Shown here in pieces: positions 1-5,806 of a DNA stretch of 19,992 nucleotides. The stretch's first letter is position 1, and every line of letters starts with the position of its first letter. The stretch is from positions 1 through 19,992 of the forward strand of contig JADHTP010000023.1 of NCBI GenBank assembly GCA_016784945.1. Direction: 5' to 3'. A program made the position numbers and the translations under genes. The notes beneath the pieces were generated by a model. It was not told where the DNA came from. It did no database searches and was given only the letters and a program-made list of their open reading frames with translations. The DNA is from Deltaproteobacteria bacterium (GTDB lineage: Bacteria; Myxococcota_A; UBA9042; DTJE01).

Positions 1-5
1 ATCTC

Positions 6-86
6 GGGCGGGCACTGGCGTGCCGCCCTGCGCTTGGCGCTTCTCTCCTGCTCAAGGGGGGCGGCGCCCCCCTATGACCCCCCTTG
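6..86. repeat. GC-rich nested hairpins, intergenic
   Basis: Three inverted repeats are packed into this stretch. GGGCGGGCAC (6-15) pairs with GTGCCGCCC (20-28) with one bulged G. GGGGGGC (56-62) pairs with GCCCCCC (66-72) around a 3-nt loop. CAAGGGGGG (53-61) can alternatively pair with CCCCCCTTG (78-86). The last two are mutually exclusive. The stretch lies downstream of the minus-strand gene ending at 164 and could help end its transcript, but there is no T-tract, so I do not call a terminator. The gene to the left is outside the window. Confidence 0.5.
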
Positions 87-88
87 TA

Positions 89-115
89 GGACGGTCTGGA
101 GACCGTCCCCTGCAA
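89..115. repeat. dispersed hairpin repeat, copy 1 (REP-like)
   Basis: GGACGGTCT (89-97) and AGACCGTCC (100-108) form a perfect 9-bp stem, followed by CCTGCAA. A second copy at 13239-13265 matches at 25 of 27 positions. One of the two differences is in the stem (C/A at position 96), the other in the tail (G/A). The hairpin is retained at both sites. Both copies lie downstream of a minus-strand gene and both are followed by a heptamer array. Together they look like one dispersed intergenic repeat family. It is non-coding and the function is unknown. Confidence 0.75.
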
Positions 116-158
116 GCGATCAACGATCAACAATGAACGATCAAACGATCGACGATCG
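116..158. repeat. heptamer tandem array A (ACGATCR)
   Basis: Six 7-bp units: GCGATCA, ACGATCA, ACAATGA, ACGATCA, one extra A at 144, then ACGATCG twice. The consensus is ACGATCR. The array lies between the CCCCTGCAA tail of the hairpin repeat (107-115) and CCCCTACA (161-168). The latter contains the reverse-strand TAG stop of the next gene. The same unit recurs at 4551, 13273 and 16725. Confidence 0.75.
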
Positions 159-163
159 CCCCC

Positions 164-2749
164 CTACAGCCCATCCAGATCCTGGCGGATCTTGCGGCCA
201 TACCGGGCCACCAGCTTCGGTTTATCCATGATCATGTCCAGTTGCCGGGTGTGCATCACCAGGTAACCGAGGATGCGCAGCTTCTGCAGCATCCTCTTTT
301 CGTCCAGTCCTTCGATGCGGGCCCGCAGGGTATCGCCGGTGATCTTGACCGTGAATTCACGCTCTTCGATGATCTCGGATATGAACCGGGCGCGTGCCAC
401 CCGCCTATCCTGGCTTGCCGCCCCCCCGGAGAACGAGAATGCGGCGTAGTTTTCCTTGTCCCTTTCACCCACCAGGGCCTCCACGGTGGCGAAATGGAAA
501 CCCAGGCGTGACTGCACGTTCATGTAATGCCGGGAAATCATGAAGTAGGTCTTGTCGGACACGGGGGACTTGAGGTGCACGCCCAGTTCGGGGTTGGTGG
601 TGGCCTCGAACATGATGGACGCGAACCCCTTTCCGCTCAGGGCCGGCGGCCCCTCCCACGGCACGGCGGCGAACCCGGCTGACAGGGCCCGCATGGGGCG
701 GCAGACGATGTTGTCGATGTGGACGTACTTGCCCTCCACTTCCTCCCGGAAGCCGTCGTCCAGGTCGATGACCCAATAATGCATGGGCACCTTGTAGAAC
801 AACTGCTTGGCCGAACGTTCCGGGAAGTGGAAACGCTTGCCGAAGTCGAACATCTCCTTCACTGATTTTTCGTGGCAGAACCGGGTGATGTCATGGAGGG
901 TCCTGCAGCGGGACGGCGTGAAGTCCGGCGAGTCCGGATTGATGAGCGTCAGCGGGGACACGTGCTTCAGGACGTCCACCAGCGTCAGGTACACGGGGCT
1001 GTCCTTCATCAGGTTGATCCGGGATAGGGCCCTGGTCAGACTGGGCTCGTCCCGGCCGGGATAGATGGCGTGTTCGTCGGCGTCCACCGTGATTTCCGTT
1101 CCGTCTTCCAGGACCTCGATCGCATCATCCAGGTGGAAGAGCGCGGGCAGTCCGTATTCCCTGGACACGGTGGCCAGGTGGCCTTCCAGGGTCCCCTCCC
1201 GGGCCACCACGGCCACGGCCTTGCCCAACAGGGCTGCCCAGCGGGGTTCTGGCCTCGACAGGGCCAGCACCGACCCCCGGGTAAAACCTTCGGCGTCGGC
1301 AGCGCTGCGGACCCATCGAATCGGGCCGAAAGCCACTCCGGGGCTGGCCGTGGTCCCGCCGCTCACGAGGGCCCGGCCCTGGTGTTTCCTGGCCGGTGAA
1401 CTCGTTCCAACGCCCTGCTGCTGACTGAGGGGGCGGCACTGCAGGATGACGAAGGACCCGTTCCGGTCAAGGGCCCACTCCACGTCCCTGGCCGAACCGT
1501 AGTGGGTTTCCATGGCCAGTACCATGCGGGTGAGTTCCGAGGCCTGCCCGTCGGTGAGGGTGGGCGCATCGGCCCTGGCCGGTTCTACGTCAACCCGCTC
1601 TTCCCCGCCATCTGAACGGCTGCGGTGCTGCACGGTCTTGTGTTCAATCTTCCGGTCGGCCACCGGGTTGTCGCCGGTCCGCGAAACCATGTAGAGATCG
1701 GCCGGGACGTCGCCTTCCACCACGCCCTTGGGCAGGCCCAGGGCTGCCGTGATCTGGATGTTGCGGTCACCGTGGTCCACGGGATTCACGCTGTAGGCCA
1801 CGCCCCCGCACACGGCATCCACCATGGCCAGGCAGCCCACGCACATGGCCATGTCCGCGTCCCTCAAACCGCGCCGGTAGCGGTAATGCATGGCCTGGGC
1901 CGAGTATTTGCTGGCCACCACGTCCTTGTAGGCATCCGCCAGTTCGTCCCGGCCCAGGTTGAGGCGACTCAGGTACTGGCCCGCGAAGGACGACTGCGCC
2001 GCGTCCTCGCCCAGCCCGCTGGAGCGCATGGCCACCCGGACGTCCTCTCGCGACTGTTCCTGGAGCCTTTCGTGAGCCTCTGTGATGGCCTGACGGATCT
2101 CGTGGGGGATCTCGGCCTCGGTCACCAGTTGCTGGATCGACGTGCTGACCTCGAACAGCTTTCCCGTGGTGTTGGGCATGGTGGCCTGCACCCGCCGGTC
2201 GATTTCTTCCTGCAGACCGTTGTGACGGAAGAATGCCCTGTAGGCCGAGGCCGTGATCGCGAATCCCGCCGGAGTCGGCAGGCCCACGCGGTTTCGAACC
2301 TCGCCCAGGTTGGCCATCTTTTCGCCCACCTCGTCGGTCAGGTCCCGTCCCACCCCGTCCAGGTCCAGGATGAGTTCCTCCTGCATGGGGAAGGGAGCAC
2401 GGCGGATGGAGATGTCCATCTCGGACTGGATCTTCCTGAAGCTGTCGAACAATTCGCGGTAACGATTCGGGGCCAGGGCGTCGAGGTGCTTGATCATCTT
2501 GTAGACACGGGTCGCGATGGCCGTGGAACGTCCCCTGACGAAGGCCATGCCGAACACGTCGCCCCCATCCAGGGCCGTTTCCATGTCCGCCATGATTTCC
2601 AGCGCCCGGGTGTTGGCCGCGAGGAGTTGCTTGAAATCGTGGTACCGGGCCCTGAAGGTAGCCCGGAGTCGGTCCTCGTCTTCCTCGGTCAGCGGGGGGC
2701 GCCTGTGTGAGGTGAAATAACCCTTCAGCCTGGCCAGGAGATTCTTCAT
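164..2749 (-). CDS. PEP synthase-like protein with PEP/pyruvate-binding and phosphohistidine domains
   Basis: This is an 861-residue cytoplasmic protein. A helical N-terminus (about 1-130) precedes a pyruvate phosphate dikinase-type nucleotide-binding domain (about 140-445), with RSSGLGEDA near 242-250 and the ILQCRPLS end at 435-442. A swivelling phosphohistidine domain follows (about 460-565). Its catalytic-type histidine is H524 in GHLATVSREYGLP; the usual TCHAA context is altered. The PEP/pyruvate-binding barrel of a true PEP synthase is not recognisable. The C-terminal 300 residues form a different domain (GGAASQDRR, HTRQLDMIM) that I recall from delta-proteobacterial relatives of similar size. 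The start is ATG at 2749, overlapping the TGA of the upstream response regulator (ATGA), so translation is probably coupled. The frame stays open to 2929, but that part lies inside the regulator gene. I infer a phosphotransfer or sensory role rather than gluconeogenesis; the substrate is unknown. Confidence 0.85.
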   Translation of the reverse strand: MKNLLARLKGYFTSHRRPPLTEEDEDRLRATFRARYHDFKQLLAANTRALEIMADMETALDGGDVFGMAFVRGRSTAIATRVYKMIKHLDALAPNRYRELFDSFRKIQSEMDISIRRAPFPMQEELILDLDGVGRDLTDEVGEKMANLGEVRNRVGLPTPAGFAITASAYRAFFRHNGLQEEIDRRVQATMPNTTGKLFEVSTSIQQLVTEAEIPHEIRQAITEAHERLQEQSREDVRVAMRSSGLGEDAAQSSFAGQYLSRLNLGRDELADAYKDVVASKYSAQAMHYRYRRGLRDADMAMCVGCLAMVDAVCGGVAYSVNPVDHGDRNIQITAALGLPKGVVEGDVPADLYMVSRTGDNPVADRKIEHKTVQHRSRSDGGEERVDVEPARADAPTLTDGQASELTRMVLAMETHYGSARDVEWALDRNGSFVILQCRPLSQQQGVGTSSPARKHQGRALVSGGTTASPGVAFGPIRWVRSAADAEGFTRGSVLALSRPEPRWAALLGKAVAVVAREGTLEGHLATVSREYGLPALFHLDDAIEVLEDGTEITVDADEHAIYPGRDEPSLTRALSRINLMKDSPVYLTLVDVLKHVSPLTLINPDSPDFTPSRCRTLHDITRFCHEKSVKEMFDFGKRFHFPERSAKQLFYKVPMHYWVIDLDDGFREEVEGKYVHIDNIVCRPMRALSAGFAAVPWEGPPALSGKGFASIMFEATTNPELGVHLKSPVSDKTYFMISRHYMNVQSRLGFHFATVEALVGERDKENYAAFSFSGGAASQDRRVARARFISEIIEEREFTVKITGDTLRARIEGLDEKRMLQKLRILGYLVMHTRQLDMIMDKPKLVARYGRKIRQDLDGL

Positions 2750-3129
2750 GGATCCCGCAGAATCTTCTTCTTGGCAGCATCCTGAATCTTGTAGGTCAGG
2801 ATGTCCGTGTCCACCGGTTTCAGGAGATAGTCGAAGGCGCCGAATTCCATGCCTTCGGTGGACGCCTCCAGGCTGGCATAGCCCGTGAGCATGATGACTT
2901 CCACCTCGGGATGGTCCTTCTTGATCCACCGAAGTGTCTCGATGCCTGACAGCCCGGGCATCTTCACGTCGAGGATGACCACGTCAACCGGTGATTTCAA
3001 CAGGACGTCCAGTGCGTTCTCCCCACTGTCGGCGGTCAGGACCTGCAGGCACTTGTCCTCCAGGTGGCGGGACAGCATTTCGCGGAAATCCTGTTCGTCG
3101 TCTACCACAAGGACGCGGACGTTCCGCAT
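2746..3129 (-). CDS. single-domain response regulator (CheY-like receiver)
   Basis: The protein has 127 residues and is a receiver domain only, with no DNA-binding or enzymatic output domain. All hallmark residues are present: the acidic pair D10/D11, phospho-acceptor D54 in VVILDVKMPG, T82 in MLTGYAS, and K104 in YLLKPVD. An AGAGGG ribosome-binding sequence lies about 10 nt upstream of the ATG. It is the first gene of a minus-strand pair. Its stop overlaps the start of the PEP-synthase-like gene by 4 bases (ATGA), which strongly suggests the two work together. No histidine kinase is in the window, so the phosphate donor is unknown. It could be a distant kinase or, speculatively, the neighbouring phosphohistidine protein. 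Confidence 0.93.
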   Translation of the reverse strand: MRNVRVLVVDDEQDFREMLSRHLEDKCLQVLTADSGENALDVLLKSPVDVVILDVKMPGLSGIETLRWIKKDHPEVEVIMLTGYASLEASTEGMEFGAFDYLLKPVDTDILTYKIQDAAKKKILRDP

Positions 3130-3309
3130 GGGAGTGTTCCCTCTGGTTCCTTGAACCGTAGCGTAATGGTCTCACTCTCAATCGACAAGTGGAATCGTCA
3201 TCCGGTTTTCCAGAAAACAGCGACAGTTGGGAATTTGTCAGTGGAAAGTTGAGTCGGGTTGGAATAACCTACGCACCACGCGACGGGATGTCGCCGGAGG
3301 AAACCTTAC
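3130..3309. promoter_or_regulatory. divergent intergenic region with 14-bp palindrome
   Basis: This 180-bp gap separates the minus-strand regulator gene from the plus-strand lipid-kinase-like gene and should hold promoters for both. It is more AT-rich than its surroundings. The perfect inverted repeat GTTTTC (3205-3210), CA, GAAAAC (3213-3218) is an operator-like site. I could not assign convincing -35/-10 pairs. GGAGGA (3296-3301) is the ribosome-binding site of the plus-strand gene. Confidence 0.5.
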
Positions 3310-4299
3310 TTGGCACAGACGCTGGCAGTCGAACTCACGTTGGACGAACTCCTGGTCGCCCTGACCGAGGACCTCCTGGCCTTCGTTTCCCGGATGCAGC
3401 GTCCCAGGATCACCGACAGCGAGTGGGCCACCGAGGTCTGGGAAAATTGCCATGACCTCCGTCAACGCGTGGCCCAGGCGCGGGAGGCCATGGCCTCCAG
3501 GAAGCGGAGACTCAGCGATTCCCTGGAAGAGATCGCCAACAACCTGCGGGAGTACTCGCGGGAGTTGTCCGAAAGCCCCCGTGTATCGCGAATGCGCGAG
3601 TTGAACCAGAGGCTGTCCTACAACTACGAAGACCTTCTGGCCCACCTGCGCAAGCTCAAGCTCCGGGACTTCGACGTACCCGGCGCGCTGAGTCACATCA
3701 AGCCCGGAAACTGGGATCGCAGCCTGGTCCACGTGGGCTTGGGGCTGTTCGGCGTCCTGATGTACGAACTGGTCCTGATCCGGGGATCCGCACTGATGGT
3801 CATCGGTGGCATGGCGGGATTCGCCGCCTGTCTCGAGGTGACCCGCCGCATCTGGCCCGGCTGGAACCACATCCTGGTGGAAAAGGTCTTCGCTCGGATT
3901 TCCCGTCCCAGGGAATTGAGGGGTCTGACCTCATCCACCTGGTACACCTTCGCGCTGTTGCTGATGGTCTTCCTCGTGCCGCAACCCGCCGTGGAAGCCG
4001 GTGTCCTGGTGCTGGCCTTCGCCGATCCGGCGGCCTCCACAGTGGGGCGTCGGTTCGGGCGTCGCAAGCTGTGGGGTGATCGGACCGCCGCGGGGAGCCT
4101 GGCCTTTATGGCCACGGCGTTCCTGGTGGTGATCGTTTTCCTGCTGATTGCACCCTATGGCCTGACCGCTCTGGAACGGTTGTCCCTGGCGGCCACCCTG
4201 GCCGTGGCCGGGGCCGTGGCCGAACTGGTCAGCGACCGTGTGGACGACAACTTCACCATCCCCGTCATGTGCGCCGCCGTCGCATCCTTCTGGTTCTGA
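3310..4299 (+). CDS. dolichol/diacylglycerol kinase-like (SEC59/DGK1/VTE5-type) membrane protein
   Basis: The protein has 329 residues. Residues 1-130 are a charged, helical, probably coiled-coil cytoplasmic extension. From about 135 on there are several hydrophobic segments. The family signature is clear in the second half: LAFADPAASTVGRRFGRRK at 235-253, then G262-S263 in AAGSLAF, and AELVSDRVDDNFTIP at 304-318. These match the CTP-dependent lipid kinases of the dolichol kinase, diacylglycerol kinase and phytol kinase group. They phosphorylate a membrane lipid alcohol from CTP. The start is TTG at 3310, chosen because GGAGGA sits 8 nt upstream. The stop is immediately followed by a 177-bp palindrome. 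The lipid substrate cannot be told from sequence. The long N-terminal extension is not part of the core family. Confidence 0.82.
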   Translation: MAQTLAVELTLDELLVALTEDLLAFVSRMQRPRITDSEWATEVWENCHDLRQRVAQAREAMASRKRRLSDSLEEIANNLREYSRELSESPRVSRMRELNQRLSYNYEDLLAHLRKLKLRDFDVPGALSHIKPGNWDRSLVHVGLGLFGVLMYELVLIRGSALMVIGGMAGFAACLEVTRRIWPGWNHILVEKVFARISRPRELRGLTSSTWYTFALLLMVFLVPQPAVEAGVLVLAFADPAASTVGRRFGRRKLWGDRTAAGSLAFMATAFLVVIVFLLIAPYGLTALERLSLAATLAVAGAVAELVSDRVDDNFTIPVMCAAVASFWF

Positions 4300-4476
4300 G
4301 AGCCTGTCGCTCGAAGCGTTCTACTGCGATTTCGTCTACATCTCGGCAGACTGCGTTACCTTCCCCGAAACGTCCTCGACGTAGGACAGGGCTACGCCTG
4401 TGGCGTTTCGGGGCCCCTGCGCCTTGTCTGCCGAGCGTATCCGAACTCTCGTAGCGAACTTTCTCCCGACAGGCTC
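4300..4476. repeat. 177-bp imperfect palindrome abutting a stop codon
   Basis: Paired blocks are symmetric about position 4388: GAGCCTGTCG (4300-4309) with CGACAGGCTC (4467-4476); CTCGGCAGAC (4342-4351) with GTCTGCCGAG (4426-4435); CCCCGAAACG (4363-4372) with CGTTTCGGGG (4404-4413); and CGTAG (4380-4384) with CTACG (4392-4396). The segments between blocks pair only partly. The whole element can fold into one long hairpin. It starts one base after the TGA at 4297-4299. It could be a non-autonomous mobile palindrome (MITE-like), a strong bidirectional transcription stop, or both. No transposase is nearby and no target-site duplication is evident. Confidence 0.8.
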
Positions 4477-4500
4477 CTTCTATGATCGCCGCGACGAATC

Positions 4501-4555
4501 ATCGGGAACAGTCCGCGCTCGGGCACGCGTTCTCATCTGTACGGTAGTTCCCGAT
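4501..4555. other. 9-bp inverted repeat with 37-nt loop
   Basis: ATCGGGAAC (4501-4509) is perfectly complementary to GTTCCCGAT (4547-4555). The right arm runs into the first heptamer of the following array. It is intergenic. It may be the end of the degraded region or a small structured RNA, but nothing more can be supported. Confidence 0.4.
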
Positions 4556-4592
4556 CAACGATCAACGATCGACGATCGACGATCAACGTTCG
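4551..4592. repeat. heptamer tandem array B (ACGATCR)
   Basis: Six contiguous 7-bp units in perfect phase: CCGATCA, ACGATCA, ACGATCG, ACGATCG, ACGATCA, ACGTTCG. It is the same unit as arrays A, C and D. Here there is no GGACGGT hairpin beside it; the large palindrome ends 75 bp to the left instead. Confidence 0.75.
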
Positions 4593-4902
4593 TCCGTAGG
4601 CAGGTATGCTTCCCGTGATTTCTCTCGGGAGTGTGCGATGAAATCCTGTTCGACCCTTCTCCTTGTGACTGCGGCGGGCTTTCGCGACCTGACGCCGGTC
4701 GACCCCCGGCGGCCCGGAACCCTGGAGGCCCGGATGCACTATCCCGCCGCGGAAGCCGATGACGGGTCGCTGGTTCGCCATTCTTCGAACGGGCGGGCTC
4801 CTGGCGCTGGTCGGGGTGGCCCTGAACCTGATCGGGGCCGCCGTGCTGGACGGTCAGTTTCCTGGCGCGGATGGCCAGGCTTTCGAAGGACTGCTGGAAC
4901 TG
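4593..4902. other. unassigned stretch, possible gene debris
   Basis: No complete gene is supported here. ATG at 4638, with GGGAG upstream, opens a short frame starting MKSCSTLLLVTAAG that could be the front of an exported protein, but the rest is low in credibility. ATG at 4759 opens a frame with a convincing hydrophobic stretch (LLALVGVALNLIGAAVL), yet further on it runs antisense, codon over codon, to the FHA fragment. Both may be remains of genes broken in the same rearrangement. Confidence 0.4.
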
Positions 4903-5013
4903 GAGGCCGTCGCCGTCATACAGGAAGGCCAGGGTGCCGAACTGCACGCGATCGCCCTTGAACAGCCTCTGGCGGATCACGCTGCGGCCATTGACGAAGG
5001 TGCCGGCGGCCTT
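4903..5013 (-). pseudogene. FHA-domain gene fragment (C-terminal half of the domain)
   Basis: Read on the minus strand from 5013, the frame gives AAGTFVNGRSVIRQRLF and then KGDRVQFGTLAFLYDGDG. This is the second half of a forkhead-associated domain (the GTFVNG loop, then GDxVxFGT). FHA domains bind phosphothreonine peptides. The first half of the domain is missing: 15-20 bases upstream the sequence stops matching, a TAG falls in frame near 5026-5028, and plus-strand HEAT-like coding begins. Downstream the frame stays open but loses protein-like character. I read this as the tail of an FHA gene cut by a rearrangement, not a live gene. Confidence 0.65.
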
Positions 5014-5017
5014 CCAG

Positions 5018-5410
5018 AGGGACGACTATCCCCCGGTGAAGGCGACCTCGGCCGCCATCCTGGGCAGGACCGGGGACGTGCGCTGGGTCCCCATGCTCCA
5101 TAGGGGGCTTTCTTTCGGGGAAGCCGTGGTGGTCAAGGCCTGCCGACTGGCCATCAAGGCCCTGGTCAAACGTTTCAGGGCCATGAAGGACCGACTGAAA
5201 CAGTACGTCTACCACGTGGATCTCAAGGGCATGCGCGAGAAGACGGGCCTCAACGACAACCTGCTGACCACCCATTTCCAGGAGCAGATGCTTTTGAAGC
5301 TGCACGACGTCGGCGGATTCGAGTTCGGCAAGGAGATGGACCTGCGGGACGACGCCATCGGCGCGTTGGTCGGCAAGCTGCACAAGAAGCTGTGGCCCCA
5401 CGTTCGTTAG
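5018..5410 (+). pseudogene. HEAT-repeat protein, C-terminal fragment
   Basis: From 5018 the plus frame reads DDYPPVKATSAAILGRTGDV and then VPMLHRGLSFGEAVVVKACR. This fits one HEAT unit (paired helices, with the ILGRxGDxRxVPxL pattern). About 80 further helical residues follow to TAG at 5408-5410. HEAT repeats are protein-binding scaffolds. No start codon with a good ribosome-binding site precedes it, and the frame to the left is not HEAT-like, so the N-terminal part is lost. It may still be translated from an internal start such as the ATG in WVPMLH. It lies 17 bases before the next gene, so it was probably once the first gene of that operon. Confidence 0.6.
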
Positions 5411-5427
5411 CCCCTGGAGGAGACGTC

Positions 5428-5806
5428 ATGAAGGAGCAGCGACGAAGATTGCGAAACCGGCTGGTACAGCGCGGATTCCAGATCCGGTACACTGTCCTGA
5501 TCGTGGCGGCCCCTGCCGCGGTGCTCCTGGTCCTGGGAACCCTGTACTACCAGGAAATCAAGGTCCAGGACGCCATGTTGATGAATTTGGAAACCACCCA
5601 GGCCCTGCTCCTGGAACAGGGCGAGGGGGACGCCGAAGAGGATCCGGGAGCAGCAGGAGATGGATGCCCTTCAGAAGGTCAGGGAAGCCCTGGGTGACGG
5701 GGACGAGCACTCCGATTGCGTGGCCCGGGTGGACGCGCTGATACAGGCGAACCGGGAAATGGTACTTGTGACGGAGCCGGAAGACCGCCAGTCGGGTGAA
5801 TCATGA
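5428..5806 (+). CDS. small single-span membrane protein, frameshifted
   Basis: ATG at 5428 follows GGAGGAG with 5-nt spacing. The N-terminus is basic (MKEQRRRLRNRLVQRGFQIR) and is followed by one membrane helix at about residues 21-43 (YTVLIVAAPAAVLLVLGTLYY) and a helical tail. In the starting frame the protein ends at 5697 after a low-complexity, unnatural run. Removing one G from the G5 run at 5625-5629 restores a natural helical tail (IREQQEMDALQKVREALGDG) ending in TGA at 5804-5806. That stop overlaps the next gene's ATG (ATGA). The restored protein is about 125 residues. I infer either an assembly error or a recent frameshift. The function is unknown; it resembles the membrane-anchored coiled-coil proteins common in deltaproteobacterial operons and probably partners the TAXI protein. 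Confidence 0.6.

Noticed and set aside
116..158. Heptamer array as a CRISPR array
   Set aside because: Units are 7 bp with no spacers and no cas gene nearby.
1625..2710. 361-codon open frame on the plus strand
   Set aside because: It is antisense to the PEP-synthase-like gene and has H/G/Q-rich shadow composition.
2750..2929. 60-codon N-terminal extension of the PEP-synthase-like protein
   Set aside because: It overlaps the response regulator in another frame, and the ATGA overlap gives a better start at 2749.
4638..4961. 107-codon open frame with a possible signal peptide
   Set aside because: Only the first 15 residues look natural; the rest is arginine/glycine/proline-rich with no motif. 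Kept as debris, not a gene.
4759..5103. Membrane-like frame starting MTGRWFAILRTGG
   Set aside because: The hydrophobic start is attractive, but the frame continues antisense to the FHA fragment and has no clear end domain. It cannot be called a gene.
4916..5401. 161-codon open frame on the minus strand over the HEAT fragment
   Set aside because: It is H/Q/V-rich, typical of a shadow, while the plus strand shows HEAT helices.
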